From positions 20,568-84,567 of the forward strand of contig JALCCG010000073.1 of assembly GCA_023212695.1 (NCBI GenBank): DNA of 64,000 bases, read 5' to 3'. A program made the translations under genes and the position numbers. Under the pieces are notes generated by a model. The model was not told the DNA's origin, ran no database searches, and saw nothing but the letters and a program-made list of their open reading frames with translations. Origin of the DNA: Sporisorium sorghi. Lineage: Eukaryota > Basidiomycota > Ustilaginomycetes > Ustilaginales > Ustilaginaceae. This document shows, one piece after another, positions 8,700 through 19,386 of this stretch. Within the stretch, counting starts at the first letter, position 1, and each line of letters begins with the position of its first letter.

Positions 8700-11339
8700 T
8701 CAACCAAGGATGCCGATGCTGTCCGAGTACGTCGGCAGCGCCTGGGTCGGGCGGCGGGCGTCGGTGATCGTAGCCGCACGGCGACGAGATCGGGCCGCGA
8801 CGACAGCAGCCGCATGCTCGCGATCGATGAGGCCCAGTGCGAGCTGTTCGGTCAGCTCGTCTTCGTCGTCGACGTCGGCGTCGTCGGGGATGGGGTCGAG
8901 CGAGGGCACTTCTAGCGCCGAACTGGCCGAGCTCGATTCGCTGATGACGGAACCTGCGGAAGAGACGAGCGGTTCGCTCTCGACAGCGGTAGGCGGCGCA
9001 GTGTTGGCCGTGAGACCGGTGAGCGCCGTCAGGTCGAGCGAGCGTCGCAGCGGCGTACGTGCCAACGGCGTCGCTTGCGCCGAATAGTCGTCATCGTCTT
9101 CCTCGTCTGCCTCGGCAGCAGCAGGAGCAGGAGGCGTAGCGGGACGACGTGAGATGCGAGAAGCAGAGGCCTCGACCAAACGCTCCTCGTCCTCGTCCAG
9201 CACATCGACTGTGGACAGCGCATCGTCGTCCAGCGACTCGGCCGCCTGCTGGCGCGTAAAGTCGACCGTATCCGGGTTAGCAGCGACATGCACTGGAGGC
9301 GTCTCCATCACAATGTGGTTCTCTGCCGCTGCCGCTGCCGGCGATGACGAAGTAGACGCCTGCGGCTCACCTGCACCAGGCAGCGAGATCTTGACGCGAA
9401 GCCTGTACTCGATCCGCAGCGCCTTGAACGAGAAACTCGGCACGACCAATCGAAGCTCGGGCTCCTGGATCAGCTTCTGCTTCAACGGCGCCGACGATCC
9501 GGCCTTGATCATCTTTTCGTAGCGGCCAATAGCAAAGTTGCCCGTGTAGATCTGCCTGGCCTGCCCCTGCTCGTAAAAGGGCGGCAGATGGTCATCGGCC
9601 TGGCGCTCCATGTTGACGATGCGGATGCGCTCGGCCCACGAGTGAGGGCCGCTGAAGCTGGCGAGGTTGTCCGGGTCCTCCTTTTCGATGACGAGCGTGC
9701 CGAGACGCGAGTAGGTCATGACGGATCGGACGAGGCTCAACTCGACCCGAGGCACGTACGATCCGACGAGATGCTGCGGCAGACGCAGCTCCAAACTGAA
9801 GGGGATCTTGGTCTCCATGTAGAGCGCAGCCATAGCGGGCACCGAGAGGATGGCCTCAAATGAGCCCCGACCTCCCGACATCGTGCTCTCGAGCGAGTGC
9901 GTCAGCCAGCCCTTCATGCGGCCATCGACGCCTTCTTTCACATTGATGTAGCTCTTGCGTCGACAACCCGGAAGACTGGGCCTCGAGATCGAACGTGCGA
10001 TGGTGCTGGGAGCAAATGCAGGAGGCGCTTCGAAGTCGAGAGCGCCAAACACTTCCTGCGTGCGACGGAAGCCGCCCAGATCGGAAGCCCACGAGTCCTC
10101 GTCCACGGTCTCGTCGTCGTCGTCACCGTCAGCTGATTCGACGGGCGTCGCATCGGGCGAAGCGACTCGATCTCTGGAAACAGAACGATCGCCGCGCGAC
10201 GTCGCACGGCGAGCTCGAATTGGCTCCAGCGTCGGCACAGCCAGGCCCGCCGTGCGCGGAGGATAGGGCTCGACGGCAAAGGCAAGGATGATTCGCTCGC
10301 CGCGCTTGTGGGGCAGAAGCACGGATCCGAATCGCTGCCTGCTGACGATAATGTCGATCTCGTACTTGATCCGTGCCATGGGTCGCAGCTTCTGACCGTG
10401 CAGCTTCTCCTTGACCTGACCGAAAAGCTGATTGGGCTTGGGTGGAGCGTAGCGGGTTTCCATGTCGATGGAAGGGGGCAGGTCAATGTACTGCTTACCG
10501 CGCTTGAACGACTTTTTGAGCTTGCTGTCGAGCATATCGAGCGCAGAAGCGTGCAGCTTGAGAGGCAGGACAAAGCTAAAAGGCACGGCGAGATTGTTGC
10601 GTCGACCATGGTCTACCAGCCCGGTCTGTTCGAGTTCAAAGGCACCCGACTCGAGGTGCGCTTTGGTGGCAAGCGTCTTTTGCTCGGAAAAGAACTGGAG
10701 CTGGCGTCGAGCGATACCGTGCTCGTTGTCCATCGAGTAGTAGCTCGAGTCGCCCACGCCAAAGACGCTGGTCTCGAGCTCACCTCGAATGCGTGCCTTG
10801 ATGCCGGTGATGATGCCTCGCTCGGGATCGTTGCGGAGGAGGTGGACTGCACCTTTGATCTCGTCACCCGGTCGATAGGTCTTGTAATCGAGCGAATCGG
10901 AAGGGCCTTTGAGAAAGGCGATGGTCTGGCAGGCGTGTCGGTCGGGCGTGGACGACAAGGGCTTGACCTTGCCGTTGACGTCGATGCGCGCAGCGTATCC
11001 ACGATTGACGGTGCTCGAGGTGCTGAACTCGGTGCTGTCGGTCAAGATGGAGGCCCTGCAGCTGTCGAAGGTGGCCATGCGTGCGAGCGCTGGTCCTGGT
11101 GGGAACTGCGCGGAAGGCTGAGTTCGCAAGCGGTTTGGGAGGGTGGCGCTGCCGTTGTTGGGCAGAGTGGCGAGATTCTCACGAGTGAGCGGCCCACTGC
11201 CAGTCGCGCTGGCGCCGGAACGGCCGACAGTGAGATTACCATCAAAGCCACGCATCGACAGCGAGCCTGCAGGTTGCTGGCCGGCTCCCAAGGTAGAACG
11301 CCATGAGTCCGGAGTGGTGGCACTGCTAACCACCGCCAT
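8700..11339 (-). CDS. alpha-arrestin (arrestin-domain trafficking adaptor)
   Basis: Predicted ubiquitin-ligase adaptor for endocytosis of plasma-membrane transporters. The 879-residue product has an arrestin-like N-terminal sandwich from about residue 110 (segment YKTYRPGDEIKGAVHLLRND, then KARIRGELETSVFG), an arrestin C-terminal-like part around 440-640, and a long acidic Ser/Ala-rich tail. The tail ends TQALPTYSDSIGILG; LPTY is an LPxY variant of the PPxY motif bound by Rsp5/Nedd4 WW domains. The frame is open to 11963, but the ATG at 11339 has an excellent context (CAACAAAATGGCG) and the upstream part translates a tetranucleotide repeat, so I start at 11339. Which yeast ART is closest cannot be decided by eye. 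Confidence 0.8.
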   Translation of the reverse strand: MAVVSSATTPDSWRSTLGAGQQPAGSLSMRGFDGNLTVGRSGASATGSGPLTRENLATLPNNGSATLPNRLRTQPSAQFPPGPALARMATFDSCRASILTDSTEFSTSSTVNRGYAARIDVNGKVKPLSSTPDRHACQTIAFLKGPSDSLDYKTYRPGDEIKGAVHLLRNDPERGIITGIKARIRGELETSVFGVGDSSYYSMDNEHGIARRQLQFFSEQKTLATKAHLESGAFELEQTGLVDHGRRNNLAVPFSFVLPLKLHASALDMLDSKLKKSFKRGKQYIDLPPSIDMETRYAPPKPNQLFGQVKEKLHGQKLRPMARIKYEIDIIVSRQRFGSVLLPHKRGERIILAFAVEPYPPRTAGLAVPTLEPIRARRATSRGDRSVSRDRVASPDATPVESADGDDDDETVDEDSWASDLGGFRRTQEVFGALDFEAPPAFAPSTIARSISRPSLPGCRRKSYINVKEGVDGRMKGWLTHSLESTMSGGRGSFEAILSVPAMAALYMETKIPFSLELRLPQHLVGSYVPRVELSLVRSVMTYSRLGTLVIEKEDPDNLASFSGPHSWAERIRIVNMERQADDHLPPFYEQGQARQIYTGNFAIGRYEKMIKAGSSAPLKQKLIQEPELRLVVPSFSFKALRIEYRLRVKISLPGAGEPQASTSSSPAAAAAENHIVMETPPVHVAANPDTVDFTRQQAAESLDDDALSTVDVLDEDEERLVEASASRISRRPATPPAPAAAEADEEDDDDYSAQATPLARTPLRRSLDLTALTGLTANTAPPTAVESEPLVSSAGSVISESSSASSALEVPSLDPIPDDADVDDEDELTEQLALGLIDREHAAAVVAARSRRRAATITDARRPTQALPTYSDSIGILG

Positions 11340-11548
11340 TTTGTTGAGGAGGTCGTCGTCGTCGTCGTCGTCGTCGATTGAAAGCCTCAAAGAGATGGTC
11401 AGGTGTCGTTCATATCGTGAGGATGAAGGAGGAGGGACAGATGGATGTGTAGCGGAAAAGGGAAGGAGGCAAGCAAGCACAAAGACGCTTTGACCTCTTG
11501 GCAAGACGCAGGGGCAGCGTGTGAGCGATAAGACAGGCAGCCAGCCAA

Positions 11549-11583
<35 letters not shown>

Positions 11584-12485
11584 AGCTCAAACGCAACAAA
11601 CTTTCTGACGCAGCAAAGCACCAAGCAAATCGAAGCTTTTCGCTCGAAAACGCCGTCCTCTCGGCCCGACCGACGCAAAGCAAGATGGGCCAAAAATTTC
11701 CGACAGAGCGGGAAGGAATCACTCATCCGATAACGATCCGCAAAGGCGGAATCTCGCGAGCTCCAATGTCGTAATCGACTCCGCCAGAAATCTGGGGGGA
11801 AAATGCACTTTTCAGCTGCAGCCAGCCTGCAGGTCCCAAAGCTCCACGGAGCGGTGCGGGGCGTGGGGCGAAAAAGAGTCGAAACGCTTTGGCTGGCTCT
11901 CCCGTTCTCGTTTAGAGCGTGGCCGACACCGGTGACCTTTTCAACAAGGCTCATCATGCTCATTCATCCCTTCCATGTGACCAGAATTGTGGGCTCGTGA
12001 TGCTGCTTGCGACGGAACAGCAAGCCGTCTCTGCTGAGCGAGCGAGCTATTGATGGATGGAGGGTTCGCAAAGAGTCGAGAGTGGTCCCGACGATTGGGG
12101 CTGTGCCTGCAACAAGACAATAACCAGCTGCGAAAGCCTCAAACTTTCTGCATGCCCCCCACCAACCGAAAATTGTGCGGAACGGGCTCTCCGTGTCTCT
12201 TACCACATACGGCCCCGAGCCTTGCGCTCGCGACTCACTCGTCCGCGTGTCATCCTGGCCTACCATCTACTCAGACGAGATCTGCAAAGTCATGAGGGGT
12301 CAACTGCAACCCCACACAAGACAATAGCAACTACCTCTTCGGATTTGGACCCGTACAAACTGTCAATGTCAATATCAGCCTTTGAGCCGGCAAACGTAGG
12401 GCTTCCGGCCGTCCCATAGCACCAAACTTTCTCTTCGTCTACCTCTGAGAATTCTGAACTCCCTTCAATCGTCCCCTGAGCTGTA
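11340..12485. other. arrestin gene 5' region and RAD7 3' region
   Basis: Contains the arrestin leader, with a GTC/GAC triplet run at about 11352-11377, an AGCC tetranucleotide repeat at 11539-11583, and the RAD7 3' end. No independent gene is supported. Confidence 0.5.
11539..11583. repeat. AGCC tetranucleotide microsatellite
   Basis: About eleven AGCC/CAGC units with one CAAC interruption, about 200 bp upstream of the arrestin start codon. On the minus strand it would translate as a Gly-Trp-Leu-Ala repeat, which argues that it is leader sequence and not protein-coding. Confidence 0.9.
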
Positions 12486-14462
12486 TCAAGCAGCATACTT
12501 CTCCTTGCCCACAATCCTGACTCGCTCGGATCGCAGGAAATCGCTGATGCGGTTGCAGCCGAACACCGACACCTTCTTCAGGCTGGTCAGGTTGCGGCAG
12601 ATCTTTTCCAGGCTGTCATCGTCGACGGCGCGCACAAACGACAGATCGAGCACATCCAGTCTGCTGAGATTCTTGGCGTTGGCCAGCACCTCGAGCCCCT
12701 TGTCCGTGATGCCATCCACCGAGTTGAGCGACAGCTCCACCAGCTCACTTGCCGAATGCGTCAGCATCGGCTCCATCAGGCTGTCGTCGACTTTGAGCAT
12801 TCGGTCCAGGTGCAGGTACGAGATGCCAGGCACCTTCTGCTTGGCCCATGTGGAAAACATGTCAGCCACCGTCTTGGCCTCCAACTTCTCGCAGCCGATC
12901 AGACGCAGCGTCTTGAGCTTGTGACACTGCGGCTCGATAGCCTCCTTGACGATGCGGTCCGTCAGGTCGATGTTCTTCGACACGTCCAGGTGCACCAGAT
13001 TCTTGCCGACCGCTCTGATCAGGCTCACCACCTCGTCGTCCTCGAGCGACTTGGGCGGGATGCCTGGCGCCGACACGCCTGGGTCCGAAACGTCGAGGTA
13101 CGTCAGCTGCTCGCCGTAGCTCTCGAGCGGCTGGAGCATCGTCTTGTCCAGCGGGCCGATCTGCGCCAAGCCAAGCTCCCGCACGTTCGGACAGAACTTG
13201 ACCATGGCTTCCACGCACGACAGATCGAAGCGCGGTGATTCGCGGATCTTGAAGCTCTCGAGGCGAGCACCGACCGCCTCAAAGAAGCGGTGCCACGCCT
13301 CCTTGCGCACCAAGAACGGTCCGTAGAGCTCGACGCTCTTGAGCTTCGGAAGCTTCTTGGCCCAGGCATCCATCGCGTCGTTGTCCAGCATACCGCACAG
13401 CTGCAAGTTGATGTGCTCTAGGTTGGGCGCAAACGTGGCGAGGCTCTGCAGAGACTCGCTGTCCAGCTTGCTGCAGTCGTACAGCGAGAGCGTCGTGATG
13501 GAGGGCGACAGGAACAGCTGCAGCGTCCTGGGGTTGAGACTGCGGTTCTTGCAGATCGACTTGCTGATGGCATCCATGTTGCTGAGGCCAATGTGACCGA
13601 GCGCTTCAACGTCCTCGATGTGGCGGCTGATCACCTCGATGCAGTAGCTCTGCAAGCTGGGGAAACTCTGGCGTATGCCGTCCTGCAGATTCTTGCGTCG
13701 CACTTGCTTCTTCTTTGGGGTTGGTTTTGCCTTTGCAGCGGAGCCAGGACCGTTTTGGCCTTTGTAGGTGGGACCGCAGCGGTGGCAGAGAGGACCCTTG
13801 TCGGACATTTTGGTGTACGAAGTGATGGTGAACTTCATCTTGCACATGCCGCAGTAGGCAATGCTGCCTGGTGTTCGGTTGGCGTACGAAAAGTTGGCAC
13901 GCGAGCTGCTGGGTTGCGGCAAGCCCAGCGCATCTTCCCAATCGACGGGCGCGGGGCCCTTCTTGGACGGACTCTTCGGGTCGTAGTCGTTATCATCTTC
14001 GTCTCCCTTCTTGACTCTCTTCTTGGCTTTGTTGTTGGCGCTGCTGCTGCTGGCTTCTGCAGCGACGTCGTCTTGCTGCGCACGCTTCTTTCCATTGGAT
14101 CGCGTCTGTCGACCGGAGCTTGTGCTTGACTCGGCCTCCGCACCGGGCGTGGTAGTGGCAGCAGTTGCTGCGGGGGGCAGATCTTCGTCCGTCTCGTCAT
14201 CCTCTTCGAAGTTCATCGAGCTGCCACTGCGAGCCAGGGGACGGCGAGGGCGCGCCGCCGGTGCGGGAGAGGCAGCGGAAGGGGAAGCTGATGCAGCTTG
14301 CCCATTCGGGGAGGCTGTTGCTGCAGCTGCGGCTGCGGCTGCGGCTGCCTGATCTTGCTGGTCCTGGTCCCTTCGTCGAAAGCGATTGGTGTTTCTGGCG
14401 GTAATGCCTCGCTCCCTGAGGAACTCGGTGAGCGCGGATGTAGGTCCGCGGACGTTGTACAT
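12486..14462 (-). CDS. RAD7: DNA repair protein Rad7/Rhp7 (global-genome NER)
   Basis: LRR protein that with Rad16 recognises UV lesions in non-transcribed DNA and works in an E3 ligase context. The 658-residue intronless product begins with the conserved RGPTSALTEFLRE segment (5-17), followed by an Ala-rich and acidic/basic disordered part (about 35-180) with NLS-like KKRVKKG. A four-cysteine element follows (C204, C207, C226, C229 in YCGMCKMKF...LCHRC), as expected for a zinc-binding site, then a C-terminal array of leucine-rich repeats (about 300-650). The N-terminal motif plus CxxC pairs plus LRRs fits Rad7 and not a generic F-box LRR protein. No F-box is evident. Start is the first ATG. 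Confidence 0.9.
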   Translation of the reverse strand: MYNVRGPTSALTEFLRERGITARNTNRFRRRDQDQQDQAAAAAAAAAATASPNGQAASASPSAASPAPAARPRRPLARSGSSMNFEEDDETDEDLPPAATAATTTPGAEAESSTSSGRQTRSNGKKRAQQDDVAAEASSSSANNKAKKRVKKGDEDDNDYDPKSPSKKGPAPVDWEDALGLPQPSSSRANFSYANRTPGSIAYCGMCKMKFTITSYTKMSDKGPLCHRCGPTYKGQNGPGSAAKAKPTPKKKQVRRKNLQDGIRQSFPSLQSYCIEVISRHIEDVEALGHIGLSNMDAISKSICKNRSLNPRTLQLFLSPSITTLSLYDCSKLDSESLQSLATFAPNLEHINLQLCGMLDNDAMDAWAKKLPKLKSVELYGPFLVRKEAWHRFFEAVGARLESFKIRESPRFDLSCVEAMVKFCPNVRELGLAQIGPLDKTMLQPLESYGEQLTYLDVSDPGVSAPGIPPKSLEDDEVVSLIRAVGKNLVHLDVSKNIDLTDRIVKEAIEPQCHKLKTLRLIGCEKLEAKTVADMFSTWAKQKVPGISYLHLDRMLKVDDSLMEPMLTHSASELVELSLNSVDGITDKGLEVLANAKNLSRLDVLDLSFVRAVDDDSLEKICRNLTSLKKVSVFGCNRISDFLRSERVRIVGKEKYAA

Positions 14463-14915
14463 GCTGACAGTTTGTATGCCACACAGGTCCTTGAGGTCGC
14501 AACGTCGAGGCGACCGTCAAGACCAGCGAGGGAGGAGGAGGTGGAAGGGCAAGAGGAGCAGAAGTGGGTGGCAAAAGTGAGGGTGTCGCGTGCTGCATGC
14601 AAGCGGCAGCAAGCGGTTCCCAAAAAAGCTGAGTCGCAGACTTTCTTCCTGAGACCGCAAGCTTTGAACTTTTCGGAAACTGCAGTTACAGCGACATGCC
14701 TCCACACACTGCGATTCTGCCCGTGATTAGGCTTTTGACGCTTCGAGAACTCTCTGGTCCCTGCATAAATGCCCGTATCGGGCGATCTGACACAAGACCG
14801 ATTGCAGCTTCGAGCCATCACGGTCACCCTTCGAGCTGTTACTGTCCAAAAAACATGGTATCGGAATCAAAGCATATGCTACAAGGTCGAAGCTGGAGCG
14901 GGTGAACAAGGTCAT
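14463..14915. other. RAD7 upstream region / YSC84 3' region
   Basis: Upstream region of RAD7 and 3' region of the next minus-strand gene. No coding region, RNA gene or repeat is visible. Confidence 0.5.
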
Positions 14916-16574
14916 CTACAGAGCACGTGTGTAGTTCGAAGGAAAGATGCCAGAACGGCCATCGAGGGTACCACGCCACCACATTTCGTCTTCCTGCCCG
15001 GTCACCTGAATGATGTCGCCCGTCTTGAAGTGCAGATCCGTCTGCTCCTGTCCAGCAAAGTCGTACAGGGCCTCGACTCGGGAAGGCAGTGAGGACGACG
15101 TGGTGGAGGTGGAAGCTGGGGCAGCAGCGTACTGTTGCTGCAGTCGCGCCTTCTCCTGCTCTGCGCTTTCGTACTGGGCAGCACCGGCCGGGGCAGCGCC
15201 GGATGGATGCGAGAACGGGTTCGGAGGGAGGTCGCTGGACTGCTGCGAGTGGCCAGGACCGGCTGCATCGATCTGCTTTCCTCCTTGTGCAGTAACAGGG
15301 GCATTGGCGAATCTGTTGAACCAACACAGCGAGGAGTGATCGTAAGTCAGTGTGTTCGAAGCTGAAGACAATGAAAGAGGCGATGGCACTTACTCGTAGT
15401 CCGGCGGAAGGTCTGTGTACGGCGGAGAGATGGCACTCGAGCCAGATGCTGCAGCCTGACCAGCGCCAGAAGGAGGCGGTGGCACTCTTCGAGCCGAGAG
15501 GCTTCCGACTGGGGCTGCGGATGCACCGGGCTGCTGCTGTTGGTGGTGCTGCTCCTGCTCAGCATAGTTGCTGGCGTGTTTCATTTCTTCCTCTGTGAGC
15601 TCGAGGTCGCCCGGCGTAGTGCCTTCAGGGATGCGGTCGGTACCCATCAGCTCCGGTCGGCCTTCAGCAGCGTAGATTGTCTGCCACAACGGAGTCACGG
15701 CGGCAGGTGCAGGTCCGGGCAGCTGGCCAGACAGAATGTTCTCAACCTTGATGCCAGGCGACTGGTAGAATCGTCCATTCTCGTCGTCGCGCTTGAGCAC
15801 AATGGTGCCGTCCAGCTGAAGGCCGGCATAGAAGCCCTTGCTCTTGACGTACGACCAGCACGGTGCTGCCTCTACGCCGGTTTCGACTTGAGCGCCATTG
15901 CCGACGGGTCCAAAAGCAACGGAAAGCTCACCGCCAAGGCTGACCTTGGGGCGCTTGAAAGCGTCTACCGCCTTCTGATTGCGAAGCACCAAGACGACGT
16001 CGTAGATGTCGAGACCGATGAGGAATCCATACCCGATCGTGTGGATCAGCAGACCCGAAGGTGCAGACCACGAGCCATCTGGCAGACGCGAGAGCACAAC
16101 ACCAGATCCTGAGGCGCCCGAGAAGCCGAGTCCGGTTCGGAAGACGGTAAAGATGGCAAGGCCGTGCGCCTTTTGAAGCACCTTGGGCGGGATCTTGCGA
16201 ATGACCTTCTGCGTCTTGCGGCTGTCGTACTTGTGCGGATCCTTGATCTTTTTGCCCTTGGCGTCGTACTGCGGTGCCGGCGGTGGGACTACAGCATTCT
16301 GGTCGTTGATGCCTGCTGCGTTGTTTGCGTCTACCTCGACGGAAACACCCTTGCTCGTGAAGGTGCGCAAGATTCGAGCAGCCTTGTCGCATTCCAGGCC
16401 GAGCTCCGTGGGCCAGAAGGATTCGGCGCCAAACTTGCCCGCGGTGCGGTTGGTCCACTCACCAACCGGGGCCAGCACGTTGCAAGCGCCCGTCTCGACC
16501 TTTTTGTAGCCCTGCTTGAGCTTGTCCCATTTGGGATCATCGGTCTTGAGCGCTTTCTTGAGGTCGATCGGCAT
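14916..16574 (-). CDS. YSC84: Ysc84/Lsb3-like SYLF and SH3 domain protein
   Basis: Actin-patch and lipid-binding protein of endocytosis. Two exons: 16574 down to 15394 and 15312 down to 14916, with an 81 bp intron (donor GA/GTAAGT, acceptor TTCAACAG). The join is in frame (..LPPDYE-FANAPV..) and gives 525 residues. The N-terminal 260 or so residues form a SYLF domain (IPPKVLQKAHGLAIFTVFRTGLGF in part, GSGVVLSRLPDGSWSAPS, GLQLDGTIV). A Pro/Gln-rich linker follows, then an SH3 domain at about 472-525 with ALYDF, WWRG and FPSNY. This domain order matches Lsb3/Ysc84 and human SH3YL1. The SH3 lies entirely in exon 2, so a gene model without the intron would lose it. Confidence 0.92.
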
Positions 16575-16775
16575 GGTGAGAGCGATTAGATGGTCTTTCC
16601 ACGCAAGAAAGGTGTGGGACGATGGTAGTCAAGATGGTAGCATTGCAAAGAGCATATCGCCGTTAATCTTGTCATTCTTTTCAGCATGTACGAGACGGAA
16701 ACGTGCATGGTGGCACACAGCCTCGCCCGCACGGGGCAGAAAAGGAGTGTCCGCGGACCAAAAAGGCCATGACAT

Positions 16776-16818
<43 letters not shown>

Positions 16819-17592
16819 TGGAGCTGCCTGTCGGACTTCGCTTGCGTGCTGTAGCTAGCCGCCTTTCATTTTTAGTGTTCTGTGTCAAGAATAGCAGTCT
16901 CATCTCCAGTGTTCCCGTCTCGCTTGACACGGAGCTTCATGCCGAAAAGGTCTCTCGACCCATTCAGACTCGGCTTGAACGACGGAACAAAGAGTCCCAC
17001 TCCCGGCGCCAGATGGAAAGAATGCTACCCGCGAATAAGTGAGATGGAGCTGTCCCGGCCAGGTCAGCAAGCGAGTGAGAAAAGCCCATGTAACCGGATG
17101 TTTATGACCTCAACAAGCCTGAACTTGACTGGGTGCTGCTCGCACTGGTCAACACCATCAACACCATCTACAACACGTCCGGGTGTGTGTGTGCTGGAGA
17201 GCAGCCTTCTCAAGGCGAGCCTGGCACAGACTGTCCAGTCATGCGAGGCGGGCGCTGAGGCCTTTCGACACCCAGCCCCCTCCGCAAGCGAATGCCACCT
17301 GAAGAGCTCGTGGTCGTCAATGCTGGTAGGCCGAGAGAGACGCGGGTCCTCGTTGGCAAGATGCTCATAGCCACGCCTTGAAAGAGCAACCTTTGTGTTG
17401 AAGACCGAGGTCGTGCACAAGAGCTCTGGAAGATCATTCGTTCAGTGTCGGGCCTCAAGAAAGGTGTAAACGTGCGGCATGCGATTGTCCTGGCCCCTTG
17501 TCAAGGGGGATGCGACACAAGAAAGTAAAGTCTACAGATCCGATCCGTTGTGTAGGAGAAAGAAAGAGAGAGTCCAAATGCTGGTGCCGATC
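16575..17592. other. YSC84 upstream region / GH9 3' region
   Basis: Holds the YSC84 promoter side, with a 40-base poly(A) run at 16777-16816, and the 3' flank of the family 9 hydrolase. Open frames of up to about 160 codons show no recognisable protein. Confidence 0.5.
16777..16816. repeat. poly(dA:dT) tract, 40 bp
   Basis: Uninterrupted A40 on the plus strand, 203 bp upstream of the YSC84 start codon. It may act as a nucleosome-excluding promoter element; length may vary between isolates or be affected by sequencing. Confidence 0.9.
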
Positions 17593-19386
17593 CTACAAGC
17601 CCATCTTCTTTTGGCGGTAGAACCACCTGATGCTGTCGCGCTTCCACCACGACAGACCGGCCACAGCACCAAGAACAACGACAACCACCACCACGGCAAT
17701 GGCAATCTTGCCACCTGTGCTGAGCCCGCCGCCGCCGTTGTGCGGGTACGCTGCGTCGGTGGGCAGACCCGAAGCCACGTTCGCTGCGCCACTGGACGTC
17801 GTAAAGGCAGGATCCTTGGTGACATTCCTCGCAATGCGCGAGACGACCGCAGCGATCAAAGGCGCATTGTAGTCGAGGGCAATCTCGGTCTCGGGCCAGT
17901 CATCTCGAATGTCAAAGAAGCGATCCTGCTTGTCCGGGCCGCCCACGACGGCGCCGTACAGCACGTGCAGCTCCTTGGGCGGGCTGTTGTTGATGTTGTT
18001 GATATCATTGCCACCCGAAGCCATGGCCGAGTGCGGGTTCTGCGGACTGTTGGGATGCTGGCCGACAATGTACGGGCCGTTGTAGTTGTTGTCGCCCAAC
18101 AGATAGTCGACCTGCGAATCGGCGAGCGAGCGGTAGGCGCTCGTCTTGGCCGGCGTGGTGGCAAAGTTCGAGTAGAGATCGGCGATGAAAGCGGCGTTGA
18201 GCGCCGGGTTGAGACTGTTCGAGTCGCTGTCGCCCTTCCACCAGTAGAGGCCGCCTTTGGTCTGGAAGACGTCCTGCATCTTGTTTTCGGTGAGGTGGTC
18301 AAAGTACTGCTCGGCGTCGTTCTGGAAGCGCGACATGTTGAGACCGAACGAGGCGTTGTACTGCGCCATCTGTGCGGCGAGGACGGGCAGCGCTGACACC
18401 TTTTGGTCCCAGTTGAGCGCGGCGTTGACACTAGCGTAAGGGTTACTGCCGTTGGGATAGAAGGTGAGCGCCTGGTTGATGTAGCTGGCGTCTGCTTTGG
18501 CTAGAGCCATCCACAGGCCGGCAAAGGCAATGTCGTCCTGGTACGCGCTAGACGGATAGCTGCGACCTGCGACGGGCGATGCCACCTGATAGACCTGCTT
18601 GGGCGAACTGTTGATGGCGAGGTCCCAGAGGCCATCTGCGTGGCGCAGCAGTTCTTCAGAGTAGGTGCGGTTGCGGATGCTGGGCACGCCTCCGAGCTGA
18701 GGACCGTTGGTGCTGGTGGGCAGCGATCGATCGCTGTACAGAAAAGCGTTTGCGGCAAAGGCGGCAGCACAGCTGGCAAAGGCGTCGGTTCCCGGGTTCT
18801 GACGAGTGACGCTGAAGGCGGGTCGCGGACCAGGAATGTTGAGGTCGCCTCCCCAGTACTGGTCGTCGATGGTAGGGCTGGCGACGAGCACCCAGAGCGT
18901 GTCTTCGTCCGAGTGTGCCTTGGAGAGCCAGTCGAGGCCCCATCGGAGCGTCGAATCGAGGTAGGCATCCTGGGAGCTTCTCGCGTAAGCCGAGCCATAG
19001 CTGAGAGCACTCCAAGCTATCGAAGACATGGTCCAGCAGAAGGGATACGTTGCCTTGATGTAATCACCAGCATCGTAGTAGCCGCCGGATAGGTCGGTGT
19101 TGTTGAGCGATCCGTCGTTCTCGCAGCTACTGTTCCGCCACGAGACACGATTGTTGGCGGGGAGAGCACCACTTCGTTGGGCCTCGTAGAACCACAACGC
19201 ATTGCCAAGGAGGTCGGCGTACTGAGGGTTGACGCCGTCGGTGAGATTGGAGGATTGTGAGACTGCTCCACTCGAAGCCGGCGGTGGTTGGTACACTTGT
19301 TGTGGTGTTATTTGTGCAACAACGCTCGATGTGAGCTGCGCCAACGCCAAGAGCGCACCAAGCGACTGTGTTACGATTGAACGCAT
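17593..19386 (-). CDS. membrane-anchored glycoside hydrolase family 9 (endoglucanase-type)
   Basis: Predicted beta-1,4-glucan hydrolase at the cell surface. The 597-residue intronless product starts with a signal peptide (about 1-25, ending SVVAQ). The family 9 catalytic domain follows, with SGGYYDAGDYIKA (D105 and D108, the nucleophile-water aspartates), LLGDNNYNGPYIVGQHPNSPQNPHSA near the C-terminus and DWPETEIALDYNAPL carrying the expected catalytic Glu. After a Gly-rich linker a single hydrophobic helix (about 559-581) precedes a short basic tail, so the enzyme is a type I membrane protein and not freely secreted. Many NxS/T sites are visible. The frame is open upstream, but the ATG at 19386 is the one that begins the signal peptide. 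Confidence 0.9.
   Translation of the reverse strand: MRSIVTQSLGALLALAQLTSSVVAQITPQQVYQPPPASSGAVSQSSNLTDGVNPQYADLLGNALWFYEAQRSGALPANNRVSWRNSSCENDGSLNNTDLSGGYYDAGDYIKATYPFCWTMSSIAWSALSYGSAYARSSQDAYLDSTLRWGLDWLSKAHSDEDTLWVLVASPTIDDQYWGGDLNIPGPRPAFSVTRQNPGTDAFASCAAAFAANAFLYSDRSLPTSTNGPQLGGVPSIRNRTYSEELLRHADGLWDLAINSSPKQVYQVASPVAGRSYPSSAYQDDIAFAGLWMALAKADASYINQALTFYPNGSNPYASVNAALNWDQKVSALPVLAAQMAQYNASFGLNMSRFQNDAEQYFDHLTENKMQDVFQTKGGLYWWKGDSDSNSLNPALNAAFIADLYSNFATTPAKTSAYRSLADSQVDYLLGDNNYNGPYIVGQHPNSPQNPHSAMASGGNDINNINNSPPKELHVLYGAVVGGPDKQDRFFDIRDDWPETEIALDYNAPLIAAVVSRIARNVTKDPAFTTSSGAANVASGLPTDAAYPHNGGGGLSTGGKIAIAVVVVVVVLGAVAGLSWWKRDSIRWFYRQKKMGL

Noticed and set aside
11340..11963. N-terminal extension of the alpha-arrestin
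   Set aside because: It translates a tetranucleotide repeat into Gly-Trp-Leu-Ala units, and the ATG at 11339 has a much better context.
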